From assembly GCF_022810305.1 (NCBI RefSeq), contig NZ_JALGQH010000025.1, positions 24,711 to 88,710 on the forward strand: a stretch of DNA of 64,000 nt, given 5' to 3'. The stretch is from Rhodococcus sp. ARC_M6. GTDB taxonomy: Bacteria > Actinomycetota > Actinomycetes > Mycobacteriales > Mycobacteriaceae. The position numbers were made by a program, and so were the translations under genes. The notes beneath the pieces are model-generated. The model had not been told where the DNA came from and ran no database searches. It saw only the letters and a program-made list of their open reading frames with translations. Below, in pieces: positions 1 to 9,823 of this stretch; position 1 is the first letter of the stretch; each line of letters begins with the position of its first letter.

Positions 1-1
1 G

Positions 2-1054
2 GTTTCGGTGATTCTTTCGCCGGTACTCGATCTGTCCGTCGAGACCTATGGTGACGCCGAGGAACCCCGCTTCGACTTGCGATGGAGCAGTCCGCCGGTG
101 GGCAAGGTCGTCATCTACCGCACCGAGAGCGGCCCGAAACCCGGCATCGAAGAATCGGTCTTGGCGGAAGGCGCTCTCGAAGCGTCCGGAGGGCTGCCGA
201 CCGACGCGCGTCTGATCCATCCGATCAAGGGCGCCCAGACCGGGAATTGTGTGATGGCCGAAGTGTCCTGGCCACGTGGATGGACGCGCGCCTACTTCAC
301 GCCGGTGACGACTCTCGACAACAGCGTTCAGGTCGGGAAGACGGTATCGGCGACGCGACCACTCGGAGCGGTCCGGCATTTGCGTTTGGTGGAGCGCTGC
401 GCCGAGCAACTCTTGACGTTCGCCTGGCCCGAAGGTGCGGCTGCCATCGAGGTGTATGTCAGTACACGCGATATGGATTCGGCAAGCGCACTGGCTCAGC
501 CGGCCGGGCACGAGATCTCGCGGAACCGCTACGAGCGGGACGGAGGCCTGCATTTCCCCGCGCAGTTGCCCGCGATCGGATGCTCGGTGCATGTGGTTCC
601 CGTGTCGTACACGGCCGGTGCCAAGGTGCTGGGCGCGCCGACTGTCGTCGACTATCCCGGACTGCTGCGGGTGCAGTACGACATTGTCGGCCCCAATTCC
701 GGTTCCACGGTCGATATCACGCTCGCTCCGGAACGTGATACGCACGGATCGCCGCCGTTTATGTTGGTGTACAACGCAAATCGATTGCCGTTGAGTTCCA
801 TGGACGGTACAGCCGTGGATGTGTGGGCTGCGGGAGCAGATGGCAACGGACGTTCGAAGCAGTTTCAGCCCAACCAGCTCAGTCGGGCTGATCGGGGAGC
901 GACGTGGAGTGCCGACGTGCGCGGGCTCTACGGCTATATTCGGCTGTTCGCAGATCTGCAGCCGAGCCATCGGAGTACCTTTGCCCTGATCGATCCGGCC
1001 GTCGAGAAGCTCTGGGTCGACGGCCGAGGCGCGTCAGCTGGGCAGGCGGGATGA
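2..1054 (+). CDS. Protein with fibronectin-III-like segments, 5' partial
   Basis: The frame is open from the first bases of the window, so the gene probably begins upstream; the GTG at position 8 has no visible ribosome site. The protein has at least two segments that look like fibronectin type III or Ig-like sandwiches: one around residues 20-110 with the core strand VGKVVIYRTESG, and one around 120-210 with a W-P-x-G-x-x-x-I-E-V-Y pattern. No catalytic motif is seen. The stop overlaps the start of the GAP1 gene (ATGA), so the two are co-translated. By context it is an accessory, perhaps binding, component of the GTPase conflict operon; I cannot assign a more precise function. Confidence 0.7.
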   Translation, partial: VSVILSPVLDLSVETYGDAEEPRFDLRWSSPPVGKVVIYRTESGPKPGIEESVLAEGALEASGGLPTDARLIHPIKGAQTGNCVMAEVSWPRGWTRAYFTPVTTLDNSVQVGKTVSATRPLGAVRHLRLVERCAEQLLTFAWPEGAAAIEVYVSTRDMDSASALAQPAGHEISRNRYERDGGLHFPAQLPAIGCSVHVVPVSYTAGAKVLGAPTVVDYPGLLRVQYDIVGPNSGSTVDITLAPERDTHGSPPFMLVYNANRLPLSSMDGTAVDVWAAGADGNGRSKQFQPNQLSRADRGATWSADVRGLYGYIRLFADLQPSHRSTFALIDPAVEKLWVDGRGASAGQAG

Positions 1055-3990
1055 GCGGTGAAAACCTAGTCGGCGCTGAGGCCTTCGCGCTTGCCGGCAC
1101 CCCGCGGTACGGGCAGTTGACGTACACCTCTTTTGATCGGCCGACTACCGGACGCGGTCAGGTGCTGGGCGGCTGGCAGGTCAAAGACGTTGCAGGCGAG
1201 CTGGACGAGACCGAGCAGGATGCAGTGCGTGCCGGCATCAACACTCGGTTGGAAACAGTTGTTGCGCCCCCGGCCTTTCCGACTCAGGAGCAGATCGAGT
1301 CGAGGCCGCGGCGTCTGCATTACGGACCCCTCTACGACGGTGATGTTGCGTACTGGCATTCAGTACCGGCAGGTTCGGACGCATCGGGACGCCCCGGCAA
1401 CGTGTTCGTTCACGTCCTCGTCGACCGAAATCCGGAACTGCCTCCGCGTCGAAGGCCGATTTCGTTGTGGCACTCCAGTGACTGGTTGATTCCATTCGGT
1501 GCCGAACAGGTGCTTCGAGCTGGGCTTGCTGCGGCCGCGGAGTTTCGTTCGGGCACTGTAGTGGATCTACGGGCAGTGGTGGAGTTCATTCTCGATCCTG
1601 ACGTGTGGCGGATCGGTGTGCTGTGTGTCCTGCTCGATGCAGTGCATCATGCGATGCATAACGGGGGCACAGTCGTTCTCGGGGTTGAGAATCCGGACCG
1701 GGGCGCGATGTGGATCGGTGCCCTGAGTGCGCTGATGTCGGCCGCCGCGTCGACGCACTTCTACTTCTCCACCTTCGAGCGGCGGCCGAGTGCCGAAGAC
1801 CTCGACGAGTTGAACGTGCATGTCGTGTGCGTTCCGGTCGAAGATCTCGAAAGCTTGGAACTGCCAGATCGTTTCGTTGTAATCAGCGAAATCGAGAGCT
1901 TGTCACCGGGCGAACTTGGCGTCGAGGCGCACCTCACCGCAGCGGGGGTCGCGGTCACAGTCACAGAGTGGTCAGCTTTGGCGCAGGCAGTGCTCCTGGA
2001 TCCGGACACTGCAGTCGAGGCGTTGGGGGACCTGGATGCGATTGCCGATTCAGACCCGGTGCGTGGTGCCGAAACAGCTTGGCCCTTGGCGACACTCGTG
2101 CGGGTCGATGATGATTTTCGTGACGCGCACACCGAAGCGATGAGAGTAATCAATCATGTCCCGCCGCTGTTGCCGGCAGTGCGGTTCCAGGCATCGCCCG
2201 CGCCTATGCCGTCGGCCATACCGGCTCCGCATGCTGCATCGTCATCTACCGCGAAGCCGGTACCGGGTTGGCCGGATGGCTACGCGCCTGCTTCGACGTA
2301 TGCTCCGGACTCGGTGCAGCGCCGGGAACCATCCCAGGCAATGCATGACATTCTTGCGCTCCCCAGCGACACTTCCGAACAGTCCGAAGAACGCTGGCTT
2401 CAGTTTCTTGAGTTCGTTCGGCGCGTCCCGGGTTGGTCGAGTGGGCCGTACAACTTTCGTGATGAATTGGGGCGCTTCGAATTTCAGCCATCGCGTGGGC
2501 TCTTGGCCATGGTGGAGGCGACGGCAGAGGACTTCTTCAACCGGCTCAGTGTCAAGAATCCGCGTGTGCAGTCTGACAAGCGGTTCCTTATTGAAACGGA
2601 AATCCTTCGGTTTGCTGATGTGATCATGTTCGCCGGAGTGACCGATGATGTCATCGTCACTGTCGTGCAGAGTCTGGTCGAGTGGGCAGTGGTGCCCCTG
2701 TTGTTCGATGAAGCGGTTGCCTCGTCCTTTATCGAGGGCGTCGGCGCGATCGATGCCCCGCTTCGGGGATTGCTTCGGGGATGCGTCACGGATGGAAAAG
2801 GCGCGGGGTACTTCGCAACCCGACCATTGGGTGCTCGCGTACCAGGTGATGTGATCGAGTGGATGCTGCAGTTCGACGATCTGCCCACGGATGGGCGAAT
2901 CGACGTGCACCCGGAGGTCGTCGCCGAGTCTGCCGTGGCGTTAGCGTCGGATTTGGTGCTCCGGAAACTTTCCGGACCGTCTGATCACGGCGCGGACGGT
3001 TGGGGAACGTATGTGCCGCAATCCTTGTGGCGCGTTCTGTGGGAGGCCTACAACGGTGGGTTTGTGCCCTCACCGGCGAGCAGATTGCTCAGTTCTCCCC
3101 ATCTTCTTGCCGAGGATCTCGTGAACTTGGCCGCACAATATCCCGGAGTGATTGCGCCACGGTTCCTTCAGCGGATCATGGTGTCGCATAATCTGAATCC
3201 GAGATCAGGCGAACTCGCGACGGCAGCAGCACATCTGTTGTGTACCGACGTGGAGGCTCAACGACTGGATACGGTCATCACCCCGCCGAATCGGCGGGGC
3301 GATGAAACCGCATTGGCCTGGGCGCAGGTGCGATTCATCGATCGATGGGCAGAGCAGGGTTCCGGGGAACTGCAGTATCGGGTAGGGCTGATGCGACCCG
3401 CCCTCATCGATTACTGCCACCTGAACGCAGCCGAGATTGCCGAACTGTCCAACGATATCCTGGACAGGCTCGCGGTTCTGTTCTTCACATCCCGATGGGC
3501 TCGCGACCGACACGGTGCGCCCTTTGTGCCGTTTGTTGGTGACGCTCAGATTGCCGGTTTGAGGCGATCGATTCTGGGTCCGAGCAACTATGTCAGCGAC
3601 AATATTGCCGAGCTGATTCGGTCACGCATCATCGATCGGGAGTGGCTGCTGGCAACAGTGATGCTCTTGACCGATGGCGCTCCCGAGACGGAACGCCCAA
3701 CTCCGGATCTCCTGACGAGTCTCGGACTCGGGAGCAAGAACGGAAACGGACTCCTGGAGTTCCTGGCACGTGAGTCGCTGGCCGATCTGTATGACGCCGA
3801 CCGCAACAGTCTGTCGCCCATCGTCGACATGTTTCGTGATGAAGCGTGGCGTCGGGAGTCCGCGGGTCAGTTGGTGGACGTCGACAGATACCGCCCTCAT
3901 GCGTGGCAATGGTTCGACTATTTAGTCACGGCGAAGTCCGAGCCGACTTCAAATGGAATGTTCGCTCGTTTTAGAAGGGACAATAGCTGA
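1051..3990 (+). CDS. GTPase-associated protein 1 (GAP1-like)
   Basis: A 979-residue protein starting at the ATG that overlaps the previous stop by 4 bp; the open frame extends upstream but the overlap decides the start. The N-terminal ~150 residues (from GQLTYTSFD through GPLYDGDVAYWHSVPA to GNVFVHVLVD) fit the GAP1 N-terminal type 2 domain. Residues ~178-360 (EFILDPDVWRIGVLCVLLDA) fit the GAP1 middle domain, and a long helical C-terminal part follows. Known context: GAP1 proteins are large partners of GTPases in predicted NTP-dependent conflict systems, usually with TerD, vWA and GTPase genes, exactly the neighbours seen here. No enzymatic motif is visible, so a scaffold or effector-control role is inferred. 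The middle domain has a paralogue in the gene at 6165. Confidence 0.75.
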   Translation: MSGENLVGAEAFALAGTPRYGQLTYTSFDRPTTGRGQVLGGWQVKDVAGELDETEQDAVRAGINTRLETVVAPPAFPTQEQIESRPRRLHYGPLYDGDVAYWHSVPAGSDASGRPGNVFVHVLVDRNPELPPRRRPISLWHSSDWLIPFGAEQVLRAGLAAAAEFRSGTVVDLRAVVEFILDPDVWRIGVLCVLLDAVHHAMHNGGTVVLGVENPDRGAMWIGALSALMSAAASTHFYFSTFERRPSAEDLDELNVHVVCVPVEDLESLELPDRFVVISEIESLSPGELGVEAHLTAAGVAVTVTEWSALAQAVLLDPDTAVEALGDLDAIADSDPVRGAETAWPLATLVRVDDDFRDAHTEAMRVINHVPPLLPAVRFQASPAPMPSAIPAPHAASSSTAKPVPGWPDGYAPASTYAPDSVQRREPSQAMHDILALPSDTSEQSEERWLQFLEFVRRVPGWSSGPYNFRDELGRFEFQPSRGLLAMVEATAEDFFNRLSVKNPRVQSDKRFLIETEILRFADVIMFAGVTDDVIVTVVQSLVEWAVVPLLFDEAVASSFIEGVGAIDAPLRGLLRGCVTDGKGAGYFATRPLGARVPGDVIEWMLQFDDLPTDGRIDVHPEVVAESAVALASDLVLRKLSGPSDHGADGWGTYVPQSLWRVLWEAYNGGFVPSPASRLLSSPHLLAEDLVNLAAQYPGVIAPRFLQRIMVSHNLNPRSGELATAAAHLLCTDVEAQRLDTVITPPNRRGDETALAWAQVRFIDRWAEQGSGELQYRVGLMRPALIDYCHLNAAEIAELSNDILDRLAVLFFTSRWARDRHGAPFVPFVGDAQIAGLRRSILGPSNYVSDNIAELIRSRIIDREWLLATVMLLTDGAPETERPTPDLLTSLGLGSKNGNGLLEFLARESLADLYDADRNSLSPIVDMFRDEAWRRESAGQLVDVDRYRPHAWQWFDYLVTAKSEPTSNGMFARFRRDNS

Positions 3991-4994
3991 TGCCCGCATA
4001 TGTGCTCGATGGATCTGGGAGAGTAGAACTTCCGCGCCGGCCGTTGGCTGTCAGTGCCGATGCAGGTGGAGTGGGTGTCGAACTTTCGGCCACTGCGGAA
4101 TCCGGCCAATCTACTGGTGCTGTGCATCCTCGACCGGGGCTGATGATTCTGCCTCGCGTGGCAGACGTCATCACGATTTCAGCTCGCCCCGGCAACGGGC
4201 TTGTTGCGTTTCCTCAGGGAACTGTCCTGCGGGTGACGATCGGTGTCGACAGCCAGAACGATCACGACCCTGACCGCGCCGAGCTTCGGCCGATGGATGT
4301 TTCAGGTTTGCATCGCGCCGATCTGGCCACCGTCACGTTGGGTGCTGATTCGCTCGAAATTGCCGCGCGGAGAACTGAAGTCGATGTTGCTCTGGGTGAA
4401 TTGGCTTCTCTGGCACGCTCGAGTGCCCGCGGAATTCTGCGTACCGATCGACTTCGCGATGCGGAGCGATACGCGGTGAGTATCGACGTCGACAGTTCCA
4501 TGTCGATGATGCGTCGTTTCGACGATTCCAGTGTTGCTACCGTCGCAGATCTGCTGGCCGGAGTCTCTACTGTGCTCGGCGATGTGACACCGGCGGTGTC
4601 CGTGCTCGGCTCGCAGACGCACCCCGTGCCTGAATGTGCACTGCGCGATCTCCTGCCGGTGCTTCAGGGACACCTGGATTCGGCGCTGCTCGGTGTCGGC
4701 TTCCAGGCCACGCGTGCTCTGCCATCTGCCGAGCAGTCGCGGCGAATCGTCTACACGATCACCGACGCCGTACCGGCTGACTTTGCTGCGGCCACGGCTG
4801 ACTCGTCGGCGATTCGGCATCTGGTGGTGTTGTCCGATGCGTTACCGGGGACGGTTCCTGTCGGGGCGTACTGCACTGTGATCGCGCCGGGGGCGGTGGC
4901 GACGCTCATCACTGATCCGGGTGGACTGTCCCGGATAGTTTCCCAGCTATTGTCTCCTGTTATGTCCGATTCGACCACCGGTGGTTTCCCGTGA
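3990..4994 (+). CDS. von Willebrand factor A-like protein of the GTPase system
   Basis: The start ATG shares one base with the previous TGA (TGATG). The 334-residue product has a beta-rich N-terminal ~150 residues of unknown type. A vWA-like domain follows, with a MIDAS-type D-x-S-x-S signature (DVDSSMSMM, around residue 165) and a later VVLSDALPG strand. vWA domains bind metal-dependent ligands and organise protein complexes; in TerD/GTPase conflict clusters they are frequent. The 4-bp overlap with the following GTPase gene suggests fixed stoichiometry with it. No signal peptide or membrane segment is seen, so it should be cytoplasmic. Confidence 0.7.
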   Translation: MPAYVLDGSGRVELPRRPLAVSADAGGVGVELSATAESGQSTGAVHPRPGLMILPRVADVITISARPGNGLVAFPQGTVLRVTIGVDSQNDHDPDRAELRPMDVSGLHRADLATVTLGADSLEIAARRTEVDVALGELASLARSSARGILRTDRLRDAERYAVSIDVDSSMSMMRRFDDSSVATVADLLAGVSTVLGDVTPAVSVLGSQTHPVPECALRDLLPVLQGHLDSALLGVGFQATRALPSAEQSRRIVYTITDAVPADFAAATADSSAIRHLVVLSDALPGTVPVGAYCTVIAPGAVATLITDPGGLSRIVSQLLSPVMSDSTTGGFP

Positions 4995-6160
4995 GCAAAT
5001 GCCCACGCTGCTTCGTCAGCTTGACTGCTGACCATTTTGCCTGGACCCAGGTGTCCGGTACGACAACCGAGGCAGACCCGGTTGCCAGCTCGTATCACGG
5101 TGGCCAGGTGCTCTCGCGCAAGATCATCGAGTTGCGTCGGCCGGCGGACGCTCATGCGAGCTGGGCGCCGCCGCCGCAATACGCTGAGCTCGAGCTCGGT
5201 GGACCCGTCCGCGAAGTCTGCCCCACGTGCCACTACGTGCTCGTTGACGGCTGGCGCAACGCACAGGTCACCTGCATCGCGATGGCAGGTGCCCGTGCAA
5301 CGGGTAAGACCGTCTACATTGCGGTGCTGATCAAGCAACTGCAATTGCTCGGTGAGAGCTTCAATGCCGTCGTCGAACCATTCGACAGCACTACCGAAGC
5401 AACATATCGCGATCATTACGAGGCGCCGCTGTACGAGGCTCGGGGAATCCTCGAAGCCACCCCGGCCGCGCACACCGGAAATCCGTACCAGCGAGAGCCA
5501 CTGATTTTCAGTCTCGGCCATTGGAACAACGTGTCGCAGATTCTCGTGATTCGCGACGTTGCCGGCGAGGACCTCGAGAATCAGGAGAACGCACGAGCGC
5601 CGTGGCTGCAGTTCTTCGCGCACGCGGACGGTGTGCTTTTCATGTTCGATCCGCTGAAGGTCGAATCGGTGACCAACCAACTGCACGATCTGGTGCCCAC
5701 TCAAGAGCGGGTAGGCGGCGATCCCCGAACCGTATTGCGCACTGTTTTGGGCATCATCGGGTTGGGAACTCCGAACCTGGCCATCATTCTTTCCAAATTT
5801 GATGCACTGCAGGCGCTTCAGAGCGTCGAAGGAAGTGACTGGAGCCGGATCATGTCCAATCCGGGAGCGGCGTTCTCGCGGGACTTCAGCTTGCGGCCGG
5901 CGCCGTATCATGACGGCGACGGTCAGCTTCTCAATCAGGAAGTGCGCAGCTTGCTCAAGAAGCTGGATGCCACCCCGATGGTGATGTCGGTGGATCAGCC
6001 GCACACCGGCCGTCCGTTGGCCAACCGCTACTTCGCTGTTTCAGCGTTGGGAGAATCTCCCGTTGGAGATCGCTTGCACGCCAGTGGAATCACACCATTC
6101 CGTTGCCTCGATCCTGTCCGTTGGGTGCTCGCAACCCGCGGCGTGTGGCACTGGCAGTGA
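4991..6160 (+). CDS. Zinc-ribbon double-GTPase-type P-loop protein
   Basis: GTG start overlapping the previous stop (GTGA). The protein opens with a split zinc ribbon: CPRC at residues 4-7 and CPTCH near residue 78. The P-loop GARATGKT (about residues 98-106) is followed by a D-x-x-G-like switch in IRDVAGED and by a base-recognition motif ILSKFDAL, an S-K-x-D variant of N-K-x-D. This order matches the GTPases of the DO-GTPase2 type found beside GAP1 proteins. It is probably the regulatory NTPase switch of the operon. Some other P-loop GTPase subclass is possible, but the GAP1 neighbour makes the assignment likely. Confidence 0.75.
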   Translation: MSKCPRCFVSLTADHFAWTQVSGTTTEADPVASSYHGGQVLSRKIIELRRPADAHASWAPPPQYAELELGGPVREVCPTCHYVLVDGWRNAQVTCIAMAGARATGKTVYIAVLIKQLQLLGESFNAVVEPFDSTTEATYRDHYEAPLYEARGILEATPAAHTGNPYQREPLIFSLGHWNNVSQILVIRDVAGEDLENQENARAPWLQFFAHADGVLFMFDPLKVESVTNQLHDLVPTQERVGGDPRTVLRTVLGIIGLGTPNLAIILSKFDALQALQSVEGSDWSRIMSNPGAAFSRDFSLRPAPYHDGDGQLLNQEVRSLLKKLDATPMVMSVDQPHTGRPLANRYFAVSALGESPVGDRLHASGITPFRCLDPVRWVLATRGVWHWQ

Positions 6161-6164
6161 CGTC

Positions 6165-7529
6165 ATGACTCAATCGGATCCGAGTCCGAGCGCGGTAACG
6201 CGCGCGGAGATCCTCGACTTTCTCCTCGAACCCGGTACATGGCGAACCGGTGTACTGAGTCTGCTGCTCGACGCGGTCGATGCGTCGCGCAGCGGCGGTC
6301 CGGTTGTTGTTCTCGGCGTACGTGACTTGCCGGTCGGGCGACTGTGGAGTGGCGCTGTGTCGATGCTCGGCGCACCTAGTTCGGCAGACGAATTCCGTTG
6401 GCAGCACGCCATGGACCCGGCTCAGGTGGGCACTGACAGACATCTGATCACTGCTCCCGTGTCGAGTCTGGCAATGTGGGCGGGAACCGGCGCCGTGGTG
6501 ATCGGCGAGGACGACAACTGCAGCCTGGGAGAGATGTCGGTCGATCCGCATCAGACTGAGCGCGGGATGTCCGTGACCGTCACGCAGGCTTCACTTCTGG
6601 CCGAAGCGGTACTCGTCGATCCGGAGACGGCCCACGACGCGCTTGATCTTCAGGAATCCATCGACAAGAAATTCGCGAACGGGAGCGTGCATCGGTTGTG
6701 GCCCTTGGCCATGGCCGTGGCGTCATCGCCGGAGATGCATGAGTCGATGGGAACCGCGGCAGAGGTTATCCGGGAACACTCACCGTGGGCATTGGTCGAT
6801 CAGACCGAACTGTTCAACCTTGCGGTCGGCACTGTTGCCGGCGGTTTGGGTCGCGACGCAGCGGTTGCGTGGCGGGATCGATTGACCGCCGGGCCTGCTC
6901 CCGAGCCGATACTGCACACACCAGAACCATTGATCAGGCTGCCGGAATCGGTTCCAGCACCCCAATCGGCACCCAATCCGGTTGCAACGCAACCGGAGCC
7001 CCGCACGATTGTCATGGGTGAAGCGGTAGATTTATCGCCGGACTCTCTGCGCTGGGGATGCTCGGTCTCCTGGACCCAGCCCGCATCGAACTTTTTGGAC
7101 GTCGACCTCGTTGCGTTTCTCCTCGACGAGAATCGAAAAGTTAACGGCGACCAGGATTTTGTTTTCTACAACACGCCGGTGGGCGGCGGTGGAGCGGTCA
7201 AACTTGCCACGCTAGCGCCCGACACTCAACGTGTGGACATCGATTTCGGCGCCCTTGCGCCGCGATATCACCGCGTGGCACTGGGGGTCGTCATCACCGG
7301 TGACGGTTCGTTCAGCCAATTGAATCCGCTACGAATGGTGTTGACGGACAACGAAGTTCCGATTGTCGATTCAGTATGCGTGCACGGGACCACAGAACAG
7401 GCGATGATCGTCGGCGAGTTCTATATGAGGGCCGGCCGCTGGCGAGTGCGCTCGGTGTGGCAGGGCTATGACGGGGGTCTCGCGGAACTCGCGACTTCGT
7501 ATGGCGTTGTCGTGGACGGACACGGGTGA
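6165..7529 (+). CDS. GAP1-middle-like domain fused to TerD
   Basis: Start chosen at the ATG 4 bp after the GTPase stop; the open frame extends about 100 bp upstream inside the GTPase gene. Residues ~14-200 repeat the middle region of the GAP1 protein in this operon: FLLEPGTWRTGVLSLLLDAV against FILDPDVWRIGVLCVLLDAV, and VTVTQASLLAEAVLVDPETA against VTVTEWSALAQAVLLDPDTA. A proline-rich linker then leads to a complete TerD domain (about residues 290-452) with the hallmark VDLVAFLLDENRKV and QDFVFYN. TerD domains are calcium-binding modules of tellurite-resistance and conflict systems. The fusion suggests that TerD and GAP1 share a docking partner. Confidence 0.75.
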   Translation: MTQSDPSPSAVTRAEILDFLLEPGTWRTGVLSLLLDAVDASRSGGPVVVLGVRDLPVGRLWSGAVSMLGAPSSADEFRWQHAMDPAQVGTDRHLITAPVSSLAMWAGTGAVVIGEDDNCSLGEMSVDPHQTERGMSVTVTQASLLAEAVLVDPETAHDALDLQESIDKKFANGSVHRLWPLAMAVASSPEMHESMGTAAEVIREHSPWALVDQTELFNLAVGTVAGGLGRDAAVAWRDRLTAGPAPEPILHTPEPLIRLPESVPAPQSAPNPVATQPEPRTIVMGEAVDLSPDSLRWGCSVSWTQPASNFLDVDLVAFLLDENRKVNGDQDFVFYNTPVGGGGAVKLATLAPDTQRVDIDFGALAPRYHRVALGVVITGDGSFSQLNPLRMVLTDNEVPIVDSVCVHGTTEQAMIVGEFYMRAGRWRVRSVWQGYDGGLAELATSYGVVVDGHG

Positions 7530-8140
7530 CTGAACTCGCTTCCCGCCGCACCGCCGATCTACGAGGACTGCTGACTAATCCGTACTCTGCGTCGTTGCTG
7601 GTAGTTACGATGATGCCTGTGCTCTCCGCGATCGCACTGGGGTCGATTCTCTGGAGGCCGCTCGGATATGTCGTTGCGGTGATCGCACTGTTCTCTGTAC
7701 AAAAACTGCACCGCCGGATCCGATCCGGACTGGAAAGTATCGGTCCTGGTGCGGCGCCTGGTCGCCGGTACCAGGTTACCGCGTACCTGCTGATAGTCGT
7801 TGTTGCAGCACTGCTTTCGGTACCGGCCGTGCAAGTGTTCTTTCGAGGCGACCTCACGGCTATGGCAGCTCCTTCGGTGATGGCGGAGATGACCGACGGT
7901 TGGCAGGGCGCTACAACGCCGCAGGCAATTTACGGTTCCACACCGACCTGGCCGTCGTACGGTCCCTGCCAGACCATCCAGTCGTTCACCGGACCGGTAG
8001 TCGCCGATTCGTGCTACTCGTTTGTCGGGTACGTGCGAATGTGGCAGATGTCGACGGCCTTGCCGATGTTGTTGTCCCTCACGATGATTTACATTCTTTT
8101 TCCTCTCACATTGGCCAGATTCGGTCAGTCGAAAACGTAG
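7526..8140 (+). CDS. Small multi-spanning membrane protein
   Basis: GTG start overlapping the TerD gene stop by 4 bp. The 204-residue product has about four hydrophobic segments: two near residues 22-60 (SASLLVVTMMPVLSAI and GYVVAVIALFSV), one near 88-110 (YLLIVVVAALLSVPAVQ) and one near the C-terminus (LPMLLSLTMIYILFPL). A short basic stretch lies between the second and third. I recognise no family. Its place between TerD and the DUF4407 gene suggests that it belongs to the membrane-bound arm of the conflict system. Confidence 0.6.
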   Translation: MTELASRRTADLRGLLTNPYSASLLVVTMMPVLSAIALGSILWRPLGYVVAVIALFSVQKLHRRIRSGLESIGPGAAPGRRYQVTAYLLIVVVAALLSVPAVQVFFRGDLTAMAAPSVMAEMTDGWQGATTPQAIYGSTPTWPSYGPCQTIQSFTGPVVADSCYSFVGYVRMWQMSTALPMLLSLTMIYILFPLTLARFGQSKT

Positions 8141-8179
8141 CCCTCGATATCTCTTCTCGTAGACTTGAAATGGATCGGT

Positions 8180-9823
8180 ATGAAAAAGTACTTTCTTGCG
8201 CGCTTGGCGGGCTCTCGCGTCGATGTCCTGGAGAAACTTCCGGGCTCGGTAGCGAAGCAGACCGCGATGGGTGCGGTATTGCTGACGACGGCTGGATTTG
8301 CCACGATTTCGGCTGCCTATGCATTGTCGATTACCGGCATTGCGACCGGATGGACTGCTATTGCAGGCGGTTTGGTGTGGGGCCTGGCGATTCTCAACCT
8401 CGACCGGTTGTTGGTGATCGGACTCTCCGGCGAAAAGCGTATCGGCCGCAGTCTGATGCTGGCGTTGCCCCGAGTGGTCCTGGCCATCGTCATCGGCTTT
8501 GTCATCTCGACGCCGTTGATGCTGAAGGTGTTCGAGAGCGAAATCGAAACTCAGCTCAACCGCAATATCCTCACGTCGCAGGAAGAGTTGCGTACGGGAC
8601 TCAAGGATTCGACGTTGAGTTCGGACCTGACCGAGGCCGAAGCCGAGCTAGCTCAAATGCGTGCCCTGATCAATGCCGGGCCCACCGCCGATCCGGCAGT
8701 CAATCCGGAGGTCGGCCTGGTTCAAGCGGAGATCGACAAGCTCGAGGCGACTGCAGCAAAGCAAAAGGCTGATTACGATGCTGCGCGCACGAGAGCTCTT
8801 CAAGAAGAGGAGGGTTCGGCCGGTACCGGTGTGGCGGGATGTGCGGCGTTGTGTGTCGAAAAGAAGAGGCTGGCAGACGATGCCGAGAAGTTGTGGCAGG
8901 GCACTCTCGACCAGATAGCCGTCAAGGAAGGTGAGAAGGCCGCGGTTATCGAGCGACTCAAGGGAGTTCTCCTCGAGGAGAGTAAGAAGGCCGTCGCTGA
9001 CGCGGAGAACGATCTGCCGATAGTCGAGAAGACCGTCGAGACGCTGCGTTCGCAGGTCGACAGCGCGCAGAACGGTTCGTATGCCCTCGAACAGGCCAAC
9101 ACCGGAATCATTGCGCGGCTCAAGGCTCTCAACGATCTGTCGGGTAGCGACGGCACCGCCGGTATGGCGCACATGGCGGTCTCGATCCTCTTCATGCTTG
9201 TCGAACTTCTGCCCGTTCTGTTCAAAGTGATGTCCAACGCGGGTACTCGAACGGCATACGACGAATTGGTCGAAGCGTTTGAAGAGGAAGAAAAGCGCGA
9301 CGCGACCGAGGTGATCGATACCCGCAAGCGCGTGAGTGAACTTCGACGAGATGCAGAGTTCGAGGCCGAACAGGATCGGATCAGCAAGCAGCAGGAAACA
9401 GTCCTCAAGGTCAACGAAACCGTTGTGGCGCATCAGGCCGAAGTTGTCGACGAGGCACTCGAACAATGGAGCCGTCACGCCAAGCGTGTGTCTTCGGAGC
9501 GTCTGCGGGAATGGGAGCGTGGACTGGTCGGGGCTGGGCAGGTGCGTCCGGCAAGTGACGCGCAGCCCGAGCGGTCGAGGCAGCGAGAGGCAGATACGTT
9601 TGCTCCGGCGGCGGCGCCGCCGAACCGTGTGGTGCTCGACAAGCCGGCGGTATCCCCCGAGCGTGAGACGGTAACTGCCGCCTACGTCGGCGGCAGCTAC
9701 CCCCAGAACCCTGTGGCAGGCACAGCGCATGCAGCCGGGCCGCTGCCGCACTGGATGTCCGAGACGAACTGGGCTGCCGATCAGGCGTCGCATCTGCCGC
9801 GGCCGGAGACGATGCAGCCGTGA
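8180..9823 (+). CDS. DUF4407-like membrane and coiled-coil protein
   Basis: I chose the ATG at 8180; a TTG at 8165 is an alternative, and neither has a strong ribosome site. Three transmembrane helices occupy about residues 30-120 (VLLTTAGFATISAAYAL, TAIAGGLVWGLAILNLDRL, VVLAIVIGFVISTPLML). A long charged coiled coil follows, then a fourth helix around 330-350 (AVSILFMLVELLPVLFKV) and a second charged helical tail. This helix pair-coil-helix layout fits DUF4407. Such proteins often sit in conflict operons and may act as membrane anchors or effectors; that role is inferred. It overlaps the next gene by 4 bp. Confidence 0.7.
   Translation: MKKYFLARLAGSRVDVLEKLPGSVAKQTAMGAVLLTTAGFATISAAYALSITGIATGWTAIAGGLVWGLAILNLDRLLVIGLSGEKRIGRSLMLALPRVVLAIVIGFVISTPLMLKVFESEIETQLNRNILTSQEELRTGLKDSTLSSDLTEAEAELAQMRALINAGPTADPAVNPEVGLVQAEIDKLEATAAKQKADYDAARTRALQEEEGSAGTGVAGCAALCVEKKRLADDAEKLWQGTLDQIAVKEGEKAAVIERLKGVLLEESKKAVADAENDLPIVEKTVETLRSQVDSAQNGSYALEQANTGIIARLKALNDLSGSDGTAGMAHMAVSILFMLVELLPVLFKVMSNAGTRTAYDELVEAFEEEEKRDATEVIDTRKRVSELRRDAEFEAEQDRISKQQETVLKVNETVVAHQAEVVDEALEQWSRHAKRVSSERLREWERGLVGAGQVRPASDAQPERSRQREADTFAPAAAPPNRVVLDKPAVSPERETVTAAYVGGSYPQNPVAGTAHAAGPLPHWMSETNWAADQASHLPRPETMQP

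Noticed and set aside
4751..6004. Long minus-strand open frame opposite the GTPase gene
   Set aside because: It is a shadow: the plus-strand frame has clear GTPase motifs and overlaps with neighbours, while the antisense product shows no domain or ribosome site.
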